Shown here piece after piece: positions 25,686-34,418 of a stretch of 64,000 nt of DNA. A program made the translations under genes and the position numbers. Below the pieces are notes generated by a model. The model worked only from the letters and a program-made list of their open reading frames with translations, searched no databases and was not told the origin of the DNA. Positions within the stretch are counted from its first letter, which is position 1, and each line of letters begins with the position of its first letter. This DNA comes from an uncultured Alphaproteobacteria bacterium (GTDB lineage Bacteria; Pseudomonadota; Alphaproteobacteria; UBA7985), in NCBI GenBank assembly GCA_905479265.1, contig CAJQLX010000036.1, positions 1 through 64,000 on the forward strand, read 5' to 3'.

Positions 25686-28600
25686 ATGCTTCGACTGGGG
25701 ATATTCATCTCGGCTTTGATCGGCGTGTTTCTCGTCGCGCTGAGTCTGATGCCGCGTTTTCTGAGCCCCAGTGTTTATCGCACGCAAGCGTTGATCGGGC
25801 TGACCCGCGCGTTGGGTCAGCCGGTTGAGGCAGGCGATGGTGCCGCCATTGTGCTGCTGCCTCGCCCCAAGCTGCAGCTCACCGACATTCGCGTGCGGGG
25901 CGATGGCGCCAGCACTGACGATATTCTGCTCTCTGCCGATACCGCGACGTTTGACCTGTCTGGTCAGGCGCTGGCGCGGGGTAAGTTCATGGTCGAGGCT
26001 GTGGCGTTGGAACGCCCGGTGATGAGTCTGTCGCGGTCCGAAGATCACTCTGTGACCTTTGGGGCGTCACCGCTGTTTACTGGTCTTACGGGGACATCGG
26101 ACGAAACCTCAACGCTCAACCGTTTGACGCTCAAGGGCGGAGAGGTGCACTACTACGACCAACCGTTTGGTCAGAAATTCCGTTTCGATATCAATGAGAT
26201 GGCGATCGAGCGGGTGAGCGGCTACGCCTTTGAAGCAACGGGCTCGATCGCGTTGGAAGACCAGCCCTATGGCGTGGCGATTTCCTTTGTTCCCAATGCC
26301 AATCCCGGCGGAGAGCGAAACTTCAACATCGACGTCATCCGCGCCGATCGCTCGGTGGTTAACCTGCGCGGCGCGATTGATGAGAAGTTTGCGGACAATC
26401 TCATCATCCGTGAAGACCTCGACTGGAAATTGACGGCTGAGAATTTCCAACATCCGCTGTTTGACCGGCTGGCCATTGCCGACGGGCAGGGCGTGGACAT
26501 CGAAGCGCGCCTGCTCAGTGACCGGGAGGGCTATGACCTGCGCGGACTGACGCTCACCCGAGACAACGGCGAGCAGATGCGCGGGAATGCACGGTTTGTG
26601 CCGGGGGGCGACGTGCCGACGGTTGGGCTTAACCTGACAGGGCGCGGTTTTACGCTAAGCGATTCTGCGGCGCAGTTGCCGCTGCAGGACTGGACGGCAT
26701 TGCTGCCCGGTGCTGTGGCTGATTTGGGTGGCGTGCGCGTTGATTTTGACATCGCAGCACAAGATTTCCGCTTGCCCAATGGTGAGACTGTTGAGCGGTT
26801 AAAGGCACAAGGAACCTTGGCGACAAGCGGCCTTTCGCTGTCCTCACTCAAGGGCAAAACGGAGTCTGGTGTTTCACTCGATTTGGCGGCGTTGCAGGTT
26901 GCCGGCCCGGATGATTTGCAGTTTGAAGGGCGGCTAATCGCTGAAGATGCGACGCGCTTGGCCGGTGACGGCGATTTGGCTGAGCTGATCGGCTCGCTGG
27001 GTCGGCTGGATTTCAGCGGCGGCGTTGAAATGGTCGATGGTGGTTTGGTTGTCTCTGAAGGGGTCGTGACGACGGCGCAGGGCGCATTCAACGTAAGCGG
27101 CATGCCCTTCGCGCTCGATGCAGCGACGGGCTTTGGTCAGGCCGGGATCGAGCTGGTGACAGACAATCTGGATTTAAACGCGTGGACGCGCTTGGACACC
27201 AATGCAGAAGCCGAAACCGATTTGGCGGCGCAAGGCCGAGCCATCGTGCAGCGCATGCGGGTTCTGGGCACTGACAGCCTGTCGCTTGTCGCGGAACAGG
27301 CTAATCTGGGTGGCCGTATTCTGGATGACGTTGATGCCCGGTTCTCCACCCGTCCGGGGGGCGAGACCGACATCGTGGCGAGCTTTACCGAAGACGACGG
27401 AACGCGCTTTGATGCCACCGGCACGCTGGCCGACGATGGACAGACGCTGGACTATGGTCAAGTTGGCGTGGTGCTGAACCGTGAGCCGCGCGCCGCAGAA
27501 AGAGCGATTGCCCGTTTCGCGCCCGCGGCCATGGATAATCCTTTGGTTGCCGACATTTTGGATCGTCTGACGATCGACGCCCTGTCCTTCACCCGAACGG
27601 ACCCGTCGCGCCCGTGGGAAATGGCATTGCGCAGCGGTGAAACGGTGCTTTCCGGCAGTGAAGTGGACCCCAACGGCAACCGCTTCTGGACCTTTAGCGC
27701 CGCCGGTGCCAGCGACTTGTTTCAGGCGTTGGACATTCCTTTCTCGCCCGATGACGAGGCCGGGGACGTGCAATTATCTGGCCGGGAGTCCGAGGGCCAG
27801 TTGTTTGGCGTTGGCCGACTGTTGGGCGCTGAAATCAAGCTGCAGGAGGTCAACGACGCAACCGAAGATGAGCTTGCCGCTGGCCGCGCTTTCCAACTTC
27901 GGATCAAGCACGCGGACGCGCAAAGCTTTTTGACCAGTCTCGGCTTTGACCTTGCCCTGCCATCGAACGGACCAATCGATATTACGTTGAGCGTTTCACG
28001 GGTCGATCAAAACTACGGGTACCGTGTGGATGCCGCGCTGGGCGATATGATCATCCAAGGCGATGGATTTTACGGTTTCGAGAGCAAAACGCTCGCCTTT
28101 GATGGCAAGGTCAATCAGATCGAAGTGCTGCCTTTGCTCAATGCGCTGTTTATTGCCGATGCCGAAGACAGCGTTCTTTCGCCCGCACTCGCGTCCCTGT
28201 CTGGGCAGGTGAATTTGAGCGTTGATCAGTTGGGACCGCTGAAAGACGCCACAGTCGCCATCAACTTTACGCCGGGCCGCTATACGATCGAGCGTCTCGA
28301 CGGCATGTTTGCCTCGGGCTTGTTGGCCGGCGGGGCGCTGTCGGTGGCGGGAGATGTGCTCGCTGGCGCGGATATTTTCGCTGATTTGAGCGTTGCTGTG
28401 GTTGACGCTGCGCCGCGGTTTGGGGTCGCAACGGATACCGGTTTGGCGTTCGACACCCTGTCGTTCCGGTCCAACAGCTTTCAAGCACGCACGCAATCCA
28501 TGAGCGGGTTTCTTGAGGCCGTCGATGCATCCTTTGATGTCGAGGGCACGGCCACGATGGATTTGGCGCTGACCGCGATTAACGCTGCGTCTGATCTCGA

Positions 28601-28937
28601 AGAAGGGCTTTGGAAAGACTTTCTTTCTAAAGGAGAAGGCATCAGCGCCTATGAAGATTTGCGGTCCCTGTTCTTCGACGGGGATGCAGCGCTCGAAGGC
28701 GTGGTGATCTTGAGCCAAGGCGTGTTGCAAACCAATACACTGTCGCTAGAGGGGCGGCGCGGGACGTTGCTGGCCAAGGGCGCGACGGAGCTTCAGAGCT
28801 TGGAGGCCCGCGGCTTCCTGCCGGATACACCCTTGCGGGTCGAACTGTATCGGGCCGAAGACAGCCAATTGGTCGAGCAAGTCTTGCTGCTTAACGGGTC
28901 TCTGGTCGCGCCGGATGCGTTGTCGATTGAGCGCTAA
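25686..28937 (+). CDS. Large AsmA/TamB-like inner-membrane-anchored envelope protein
   Basis: A 1083-aa protein with an N-terminal signal-anchor (RLGIFISALIGVFLVALSLM) followed by an AsmA N-terminal domain (PKLQLTDIRVRG, VMSLSRS) and a long beta-rich body. The C-terminal part fits the AsmA-like C-terminal domain (LAFDGKVNQIEVLPLLNALF, GQVNLSVDQLGPLKDATVAINF, TLSLEGRRGTLLAKG). AsmA family members are thought to bridge inner and outer membranes and carry phospholipid between them. The 3' end is antisense to the RHH gene for 47 nt. No terminator follows. Confidence 0.82.
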   Translation: MLRLGIFISALIGVFLVALSLMPRFLSPSVYRTQALIGLTRALGQPVEAGDGAAIVLLPRPKLQLTDIRVRGDGASTDDILLSADTATFDLSGQALARGKFMVEAVALERPVMSLSRSEDHSVTFGASPLFTGLTGTSDETSTLNRLTLKGGEVHYYDQPFGQKFRFDINEMAIERVSGYAFEATGSIALEDQPYGVAISFVPNANPGGERNFNIDVIRADRSVVNLRGAIDEKFADNLIIREDLDWKLTAENFQHPLFDRLAIADGQGVDIEARLLSDREGYDLRGLTLTRDNGEQMRGNARFVPGGDVPTVGLNLTGRGFTLSDSAAQLPLQDWTALLPGAVADLGGVRVDFDIAAQDFRLPNGETVERLKAQGTLATSGLSLSSLKGKTESGVSLDLAALQVAGPDDLQFEGRLIAEDATRLAGDGDLAELIGSLGRLDFSGGVEMVDGGLVVSEGVVTTAQGAFNVSGMPFALDAATGFGQAGIELVTDNLDLNAWTRLDTNAEAETDLAAQGRAIVQRMRVLGTDSLSLVAEQANLGGRILDDVDARFSTRPGGETDIVASFTEDDGTRFDATGTLADDGQTLDYGQVGVVLNREPRAAERAIARFAPAAMDNPLVADILDRLTIDALSFTRTDPSRPWEMALRSGETVLSGSEVDPNGNRFWTFSAAGASDLFQALDIPFSPDDEAGDVQLSGRESEGQLFGVGRLLGAEIKLQEVNDATEDELAAGRAFQLRIKHADAQSFLTSLGFDLALPSNGPIDITLSVSRVDQNYGYRVDAALGDMIIQGDGFYGFESKTLAFDGKVNQIEVLPLLNALFIADAEDSVLSPALASLSGQVNLSVDQLGPLKDATVAINFTPGRYTIERLDGMFASGLLAGGALSVAGDVLAGADIFADLSVAVVDAAPRFGVATDTGLAFDTLSFRSNSFQARTQSMSGFLEAVDASFDVEGTATMDLALTAINAASDLEEGLWKDFLSKGEGISAYEDLRSLFFDGDAALEGVVILSQGVLQTNTLSLEGRRGTLLAKGATELQSLEARGFLPDTPLRVELYRAEDSQLVEQVLLLNGSLVAPDALSIER

Positions 28938-29181
28938 TCCGCGCAAAGAGCACCTGTCGAATCGCGCTGGGTAGCCCGTTTTCCCCGCGCACCCGATCAA
29001 TCGCAGCAACCACCCCGGCCAGCGAGGCATTCTGCTCCCTTGCCAGCGCTTGCAACCCGTCCCAAAACACAGGCTCCAGCGAGATCGAGGTCGAGTGACC
29101 GGCGATGGTCACGGAGCGCTTGATGGGGCGTTGGTTCAGTCGCAGCGAAAACAACCAGGTATTGAAGTCTTCCATGTTCAT
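28891..29181 (-). CDS. Small ribbon-helix-helix domain protein
   Basis: A 96-aa protein with a ribbon-helix-helix-like pattern: strand KRSVTIAGHSTSISLEP, helix EPVFWDGLQALAREQNASLAGVVAAIDRVRGENG, and a final helix LPSAIRQVLFARI. This fits the alphaproteobacterial RHH_4 group of predicted DNA-binding proteins. The last 47 nt run antisense to the end of the AsmA-like gene. The start codon lies only 17 nt from the start of the divergent gene at 29199, so the two promoters must lie in coding DNA or overlap. It may autoregulate the pair; that is inference. Confidence 0.6.
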   Translation of the reverse strand: MNMEDFNTWLFSLRLNQRPIKRSVTIAGHSTSISLEPVFWDGLQALAREQNASLAGVVAAIDRVRGENGLPSAIRQVLFARISAQSTTHPARPETR

Positions 29182-29198
29182 GTTCCGAGCCGTTGACG

Positions 29199-30035
29199 AT
29201 GCAAGAGTTTGATACGCTCATTGCCGTAGATTGGTCCGCCGCGTCGGTCCCGGTCAAGGGCGACAACTCCATCTGGATCAGTCGCCGCGCAAAAGGCCAG
29301 CAGCACGTGCTGCTAAACGTCCCCACGCGCTTGGAAGCGGAAGCTTATTTGGCCCAGCAAATCACCGAAAGCCAAGTGCGGGGCACGCGCTTGCTGATGG
29401 GATTTGATTTTCCCTTTGGCTATCCCGACGGCTTTGTTGCGGCGCTGGGGCAGGGTGTTTCACAGCCGCATTGGCGGACAATTTGGGAAACCTTTACCGC
29501 CTTGATCGAGGATGATGCGCGCAATCGCAACAACCGCTTTGCCGTCGCGGCAGCGCTGAACCAGCGGATGGGGTTTGCCGAAGGGCCGTTTTGGGGCTGT
29601 CCGGCAAAGCAGGCTGGACCGTTCTTGTCACCGTTTCGACCCAAGCAGCATTTCCTTGCCGAAAAGCGCCTGTGTGAGGTGCCGGTGCCAAAATCCCAGC
29701 CGGGCTGGAAACTGGCTTACGTGGGGTCTGTTGGCTCTCAGGGGCTGATGGGCATTCCTGTCTTGGAGCGGTTAAGAGCGGCGCACGGTGTCCACGTTTG
29801 GCCCTTTGACCCCTTGCCCGCAAGCGGCGCGGTGCAAGTCTTTACCGAGCTTTATCTGAGCCTTTGGCCCGTCGGCCAATACGGTGGACCGTGCAAGGAC
29901 GCGGATCAAGTGCAGGCGATGACGGACCGCTGGATCAGCGATCAATCGGCGGTTCTGCGCTGGATGACCGCGCGCTATCCTGACGTGGTATATGCCGAAG
30001 AAGGTTGGGTTTTGGGCGTGGAACCGACGACTTAG
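29199..30035 (+). CDS. DUF429-like predicted RNase H-fold protein
   Basis: 278 aa from ATG 29199 (a TTG two codons earlier is possible). It starts LIAVDWSAASVP and later has GFDFPFGYPDGF; both segments look like acidic-residue loops of an RNase H-like fold, as in DUF429 and in proteins sometimes labelled molybdopterin guanine dinucleotide synthesis-like. A run of Gln/Arg segments near the middle (FWGCPAKQAG) is a conserved-looking core. No signal peptide or transmembrane segment. The catalytic role is untested. It converges on the SHMT gene with a 4-nt overlap. Confidence 0.55.
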   Translation: MQEFDTLIAVDWSAASVPVKGDNSIWISRRAKGQQHVLLNVPTRLEAEAYLAQQITESQVRGTRLLMGFDFPFGYPDGFVAALGQGVSQPHWRTIWETFTALIEDDARNRNNRFAVAAALNQRMGFAEGPFWGCPAKQAGPFLSPFRPKQHFLAEKRLCEVPVPKSQPGWKLAYVGSVGSQGLMGIPVLERLRAAHGVHVWPFDPLPASGAVQVFTELYLSLWPVGQYGGPCKDADQVQAMTDRWISDQSAVLRWMTARYPDVVYAEEGWVLGVEPTT

Positions 30036-31294
30036 TAAATTGGGAACGCCGCGCACAGCTCGGCCACCGCGGGCGCTGCGGTTGGCACAGCGGCGTCGGC
30101 TTGGCCGGCGGCTTCTGCATCGATCAAATCGGCGATCAGGCCGCCCAAGATCGTCATTTCCGCAGCACCAAACCCGCGCGTTGTCACGGCTCCCGTACCA
30201 AGGCGCAAGCCAACCCATTCCGGTGGGCGCGGGCTGTCGTTCGGGATGGCGTTCTTGTTGGCCGTGATGTTTGCACGCTCTAAAACGCTTTCAGCCTGCT
30301 TCCCAACGATGCCCTTTGAGCTCACATCGAGCAAAACGAGGTGGGTGTCTGTGCCGCCTGAAACAAGGCGAATGCCGCGCTGGGTCAGGGTTGTGGCCAA
30401 GGTTCTGGCGTTGCTTTGCACAGCGGCGGCGTAAGCCTTGAAGTCAGGCCGCAGCGCTTCGCCAAGGCAAATCGCTTTCGCTGCGATCACCTGCGTGTGA
30501 ATTGAGCCCTGAACACCGGGAAAAACGGACGACTGCAGACGTTTGGACCAGTCTTCGTTGTCGGTCAGGATCAAGCCACCACGCGGCCCGCGCAGCGTCT
30601 TTGTCGTGGTACATGTGACGATATCCGCATAGGGCAGGGGCGAGGGGTGAACCCCGCCGGCGACCAATCCTGCGATGTGCGCCATATCAACATGGAACCA
30701 TGCGCCAACCTCTTTGGCGATCCACGCCATGCGCTCGAAATCCAATGTGCGTGGATAGGCCGATCCTCCGGCAATCAGCATCTTAGGCCGAACCGAACGG
30801 GCGGATTGTTCCAGCGCGTCGTAGTCGATGACTTCGGTTTCCGGGTTCACGCCGTAGTGCGCTGCCTCGAACCAGCGCCCTGACAGGTTGGCGCGCAGCC
30901 CGTGGCTCAAATGGCCACCAGCAGCAAGATCGAGCGACAGAATACGCTCACCGGGTTTGAGGAGCATGTAGAAAACGGCAAGGTTGGCTTGGCTGCCCGA
31001 GTGCGGCTGTACGTTGGCATAGGCGCAGCCAAACAGCTCGCGCGCGCGATCAATCGCGGCTTGCTCGACCACGTCCACAAAGCGACCGCCGCCATGGAAC
31101 CGGTTGCCGGGGTAGCCCTCAAGCGTCTTGTTTGTCATCTCGTGGCCAAGCGCATCTAAGACAGCACGGCTCACAATGTTTTCCGAGGCAATCAGCTCGA
31201 TCTGGTTGCGTTGACGCTTGCGCTCGTCGTCCAAGGCGCGCGCAATGAGAGGATCGACCTGTGATGCCGATGACGCAAAGTGTTGGGGGGTCAT
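30032..31294 (-). CDS. Variant serine hydroxymethyltransferase-like PLP enzyme
   Basis: A 420-aa SHMT-family protein with the core motifs LIASENI, NVQPHSGSQAN, FHVDMAHIAGLVAGG and the PLP lysine at Lys232 in TTTKTLRGPRGG. Several otherwise invariant active-site residues differ from glyA proteins. By motif alignment with E. coli SHMT: Tyr55 is Thr57 here, Tyr65 is His67 and His228 (next to the lysine) is Thr231, while the catalytic Glu57 is kept as Glu59. The loop VFPGGQGGPLMH is changed to VFPGVQGSIHTQ. The enzyme should still do an SHMT-like aldol reaction, but with a different amino acid such as alpha-methylserine or another serine analogue. It follows the SspB-like gene by 9 nt in one operon. 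Confidence 0.8.
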   Translation of the reverse strand: MTPQHFASSASQVDPLIARALDDERKRQRNQIELIASENIVSRAVLDALGHEMTNKTLEGYPGNRFHGGGRFVDVVEQAAIDRARELFGCAYANVQPHSGSQANLAVFYMLLKPGERILSLDLAAGGHLSHGLRANLSGRWFEAAHYGVNPETEVIDYDALEQSARSVRPKMLIAGGSAYPRTLDFERMAWIAKEVGAWFHVDMAHIAGLVAGGVHPSPLPYADIVTCTTTKTLRGPRGGLILTDNEDWSKRLQSSVFPGVQGSIHTQVIAAKAICLGEALRPDFKAYAAAVQSNARTLATTLTQRGIRLVSGGTDTHLVLLDVSSKGIVGKQAESVLERANITANKNAIPNDSPRPPEWVGLRLGTGAVTTRGFGAAEMTILGGLIADLIDAEAAGQADAAVPTAAPAVAELCAAFPIY

Positions 31295-31303
31295 GGTATC
31301 CGG

Positions 31304-31783
31304 CTATTTTCTTCTGAAAGCATCGAGCGTTACGACGTTGTCACCGCCCTTATCATCCGTCTCTTCCACCGCTTCCTCTTCGAACGCTTCAACGGTCGCG
31401 GGCGCTTCTTCGTCTTCCGCGTCTTCGTCCGTGTCTTCGAGCGACGGCAGTTGCAGCGCAAAGCCCTCGTCTTGGCAAACCAAGCCTTCGATGGCGTCGA
31501 AAGGGATGCTGAGGTTCTCGTACCCGTCGCCGAAAGACAGCGTCACGTCGAAACCTGCGTCACCCAGCACGAGGTTTTCGCTGTAACCGCCGAAAACCAG
31601 GTGGATGGTGTCGGGGTAATCTTCTTTGAGGTATGCCGGGAAAACCGCGCCCGGGTACCCTGTCTTTACGACAAGCAGAATGTCTGGCGCTTTTGGGCCG
31701 CCATCGGCATAGCGACTGAGTACGTCCTTCAGAAAATCGCGACTACGCTGAGCGAAGAGAGACTTGATGACGGACTGACTCAT
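31304..31783 (-). CDS. sspB: Divergent SspB family protein (ClpXP adaptor)
   Basis: A 159-aa protein matching the SspB fold: ILLVVKTGYPGAVFPAYLKEDYPDT, LVFGGYSENL, FDVTLSFGDGYENLSIPFDAIEGL, then a long acidic, disordered tail (EDTDEDAEDEEAP) with a short conserved end (VVTLDAFRRK) that would dock on ClpX. SspB delivers ssrA-tagged proteins to ClpXP. The N-terminal part is shorter and less conserved than in typical alphaproteobacterial SspB. It is transcribed with the SHMT-like gene. The gene for tmRNA lies 2.2 kb away on the same strand. Confidence 0.7.
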   Translation of the reverse strand: MSQSVIKSLFAQRSRDFLKDVLSRYADGGPKAPDILLVVKTGYPGAVFPAYLKEDYPDTIHLVFGGYSENLVLGDAGFDVTLSFGDGYENLSIPFDAIEGLVCQDEGFALQLPSLEDTDEDAEDEEAPATVEAFEEEAVEETDDKGGDNVVTLDAFRRK

Positions 31784-31912
31784 GCAAACGGGCTTTCTCG
31801 GTGATGGGGTCTGTACCTAACAAGCAAAGACCAGCCCTCTGCGCAAGCACGGATTATGAATTGTTCGGCGGGAAGAATGGTTGCCTGACTTTTTGGCGTG
31901 CTGCTGGCTTGG

Positions 31913-33685
31913 TTAGAACGACAGTGTGGAGCCAAACCGCAGGTTGATTTCCTCGCCCACGCCTTCAATGCGTGCAAAGATTTCTCCGCCGGCGACGTCG
32001 CTCGCCACGCCGAACGCCAGCGTTCCCATTTGATCGTATTCGGCAGACAGCGTTCCAATGGTCAGGTCCAACTCGCCCTTTGTTATCCAATAAAGGGGTT
32101 GATCGTCCAAGGCGTCTTCCAGCCGTCCAATCTGCCCTTCGGCTGAGAACTGCGGACCTGCGATTTCACCCTCCAGCCACCAAGAATTCTCGCTGTCCAG
32201 TCCCATGGAAATCTGGCTCGCGGGCAGGGGAGCGATTGCCGCTTCCAATTGCCAAGCGTCAAGAACACCCGCGATATCGGCGTCAAACAAGATGTCCGCG
32301 CCGACTGAAACGCCGCCAAGGTCGATTTTCGCGCCGGCGATGGTGTTGAAGGCACGGGTGTCCAGCCGCGGCACGGCGGCAGCGGCGGCGCTAACGCCCA
32401 TGACGGACAATTCGCCTGAGAACATCACGCCGTTTTCTGCGGAAAGAGACACAATGTCCGCCCATGGGCCATTGCCGCTTATGATACCTGCGTGGTCTTC
32501 CGTGCTGATGGTCAGGGAGCCGAAGCCGCCTTCGATGAAGACAGACGCGGCGGTGTAGCTCAGCAGTTTGCTGATGGGTTGCATGTAGGCATCGGATTCG
32601 TATTCAAACGGGCTTTGCTCAAGGCATACCGCGCCTCTTACAAGTTTCTCCGAACTGGCGATCGTGAGCACTTCAGCAAAGGGTGCAACGAAGACTTTGG
32701 CGTTGTTGACCTTTAACCCGGCTAGCTCGCTGGGGCCGGGACTGAACAGCACGGTGGCCGACTGGCTGGCCGTGCTTTGCCAAACCGCTGTGGGCAGATC
32801 TGAGGTCTTGAAGGAGTCCGGCTTTATCGTGACGGACTGGAACCGTGTTTCAAACACCGCAGCAACCGAGGCTTCTCCCGCACCGTCGGCGTTCAGAGAA
32901 ATCCGCGCGCCAAAAGCTCCCGGCCCATGAACCACGCTGGGTTTAGGGACGACTGCCGTGGTTGTGATGGGATTCGCTGCCCAGATTTTCCGTTGAGCCA
33001 GAAATTGCCCGGCAGGGGCGTATTTGCCGGTCGTGCCAGCCGCGTCCACGACAAAGATTTCGTTGTCTCGTCGCAGGCCATTTCCGACAGCGGTTCGAAA
33101 ATTAACGGCGACAGTGGGCGTTGGCGTGTTTTCAAAGGTCGCCTCACGGCCATTCATGCCATCGGCCAGCCTGCCAGCAAGCATGCAGATATTTTCGGCC
33201 ATCAGCGGAGGGAACGGTAAATCCATCGCAGAGCGTGTTCCACCCAGAGACAGCCAATCAGAGTTGATCTTCACGGCAACCACGTCGCTTTCCGCCAGCG
33301 CCATGCCGCCTAGCGCGGGAAAGACGCGGGCCTGTATGTCGGTTGGGCCGTCGACCGTTTTGCGGATCAATCGCCGTTCCTCGACACCAAAGGGATCGAC
33401 GTCGTCAAACAAACTGAGTTCAAGCTCATCGAGCGCATTCAGCGTTACTTTGCCGCCAAAAATCAAACCAGAATTGGTACTTTTCTCAATGTCCAGATTG
33501 ATGCTGGCAAAGGTTGCGTAGTCGAACGCTTCGCCGTCCTTGGACAAGCCAACCACGGCGCTAAACCCAAGATCACCCCCAAGCGTGATGGTGGTTTCGG
33601 CCCCCGCGGATGCGCCATAGGCCATCAGCACGCTGGTTGCTGTTAATACCAACCGTCTTTTTGGTGTGCACAAACGATGGTTCAC
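31913..33685 (-). CDS. Porin-like outer-membrane protein
   Basis: About 590 aa. GTG at 33685 has GGGGA 8 nt upstream. A signal peptide (MNHRLCTPKRRLVLTATSVL, cut after GASAG/AE) precedes a beta-rich protein with many alternating hydrophobic residues and aromatic ends, and a last residue F (STLSF), the usual C-terminal signature for outer-membrane barrels. Motifs such as LEIEKST and GDLGFSAVVGL resemble alphaproteobacterial porin 2-like families. It has no clear homologue by memory. An acidic, low-Lys composition suits a marine lineage. Function is probably a general or specific pore; not proven. Confidence 0.6.
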   Translation of the reverse strand: MNHRLCTPKRRLVLTATSVLMAYGASAGAETTITLGGDLGFSAVVGLSKDGEAFDYATFASINLDIEKSTNSGLIFGGKVTLNALDELELSLFDDVDPFGVEERRLIRKTVDGPTDIQARVFPALGGMALAESDVVAVKINSDWLSLGGTRSAMDLPFPPLMAENICMLAGRLADGMNGREATFENTPTPTVAVNFRTAVGNGLRRDNEIFVVDAAGTTGKYAPAGQFLAQRKIWAANPITTTAVVPKPSVVHGPGAFGARISLNADGAGEASVAAVFETRFQSVTIKPDSFKTSDLPTAVWQSTASQSATVLFSPGPSELAGLKVNNAKVFVAPFAEVLTIASSEKLVRGAVCLEQSPFEYESDAYMQPISKLLSYTAASVFIEGGFGSLTISTEDHAGIISGNGPWADIVSLSAENGVMFSGELSVMGVSAAAAAVPRLDTRAFNTIAGAKIDLGGVSVGADILFDADIAGVLDAWQLEAAIAPLPASQISMGLDSENSWWLEGEIAGPQFSAEGQIGRLEDALDDQPLYWITKGELDLTIGTLSAEYDQMGTLAFGVASDVAGGEIFARIEGVGEEINLRFGSTLSF

Positions 33686-33984
33686 CAACCAAGTCCCCTA
33701 CCGCAACTTTGCTTTTTGACTGAAAATCAGAATAGGCAAAGTGCCGCAGCGGTGGGGTGCGGGGGTAGCATTTCTTGTGGGTAGCTAAGACAAAACTTAC
33801 CCTCGCCGAAACCTTTGTATGAATAAGAAAACAATCTATTACAAATTCAATATTATGCGGCATTTTTGGGTGCATTTACGGGTCGAGACACTCTGTTGAG
33901 GCATCGAAAAACCAGCAAAAACGCTGGAAATCGCATTTTAAAAAGTCGATTCCCTGCTTCGTGCGGCATTATTTCAGTGTGTTG
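33686..33984. other. Intergenic region between the porin-like gene and tmRNA
   Basis: No gene found. It holds the tmRNA terminator (33907-33927) and the upstream region and promoter of the porin-like gene, which is AT-rich at 33790-33860. I could not fix the porin promoter boxes with confidence. Confidence 0.4.
33907..33927 (-). terminator. Intrinsic terminator downstream of tmRNA
   Basis: On the minus strand, CCAGC and GCTGG flank a GTTTTT loop and run into five T. It lies about 60-80 nt past the expected end of the coding piece of tmRNA, which is then trimmed. Confidence 0.65.
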
Positions 33985-34311
33985 GTAAGAATTGGGCGTT
34001 CTGTTGCTAGGTGCCCAAGACCCCACCTACACATGCTAATGCGCAGGGATTTAGTTTCACGAACTCAGCTGCTTACGCAGCAAGAGCAACTCGTGGAGCA
34101 ACATAGTTGTTTGCAACTGTGTTTATATGACCCGGTTACGCCGGAATCATCACGGGCAAAACAAACAGCTTTCAATGCACGTCGATCCTATTTCGCCCCC
34201 AGCAAACAGCTAACTCGTCCAGAATTAGCTCTTTGGTGGAGGCGCCGGGTACCGCCCCCGGGTCCGCAACATCTATTACCTGCTTGGTTTATCGCCATAG
34301 AGCGAGGCTCA
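33985..34311 (-). ncRNA. ssrA: Circularly permuted two-piece tmRNA (alpha_tmRNA)
   Basis: Minus-strand gene with the permuted order of alphaproteobacterial tmRNA. First comes the acceptor piece, with a T-arm (CCGGG/CCCGG around GGCGGTA) and the 3' end CGCCTCCACCA, ending at 34234. Then there is a spacer (34201-34233) that folds as AGCTAA/TTAGCT. The coding piece starts at 34200 (GGGGGCG, pairing with CGCCTCC) and holds AGGATCGAC as in the tRNA-like 5' part. The tag frame is 34114-34073 and encodes ANNYVAPRVALAA followed by TAA, and the stop sits in the loop of a helix (CTGC-GTAA-GCAG). The tag ends in LAA, the ClpXP signal. Outer ends of both pieces (about 34311 and 33985) are estimates. Confidence 0.85.
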
Positions 34312-34317
34312 CCGCTT

Positions 34318-34345
34318 AATATAAGCGTTTTCACACGCTATGCAA
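34318..34345 (-). promoter_or_regulatory. Probable promoter of tmRNA
   Basis: On the minus strand a -10 box TATATT (34323-34318) is 16 nt from a weak -35 TTGCAT (34345-34340). Transcription would start near 34311, just before the acceptor piece. It is one base off the TATAAT consensus. Confidence 0.5.
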
Positions 34346-34418
34346 TTGGCTACTGATACTGCGCTATGAGTGAATAGGCGTTTTCATCACCCTGAGAATT
34401 GGTTACGGCTTCGGCATT

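Noticed and set aside
24702-26048. A 448-codon open frame on the minus strand across the end of pccB and the start of the AsmA-like gene
   Set aside because: It spans two good plus-strand genes and has no motif or ribosome site; antisense shadow.
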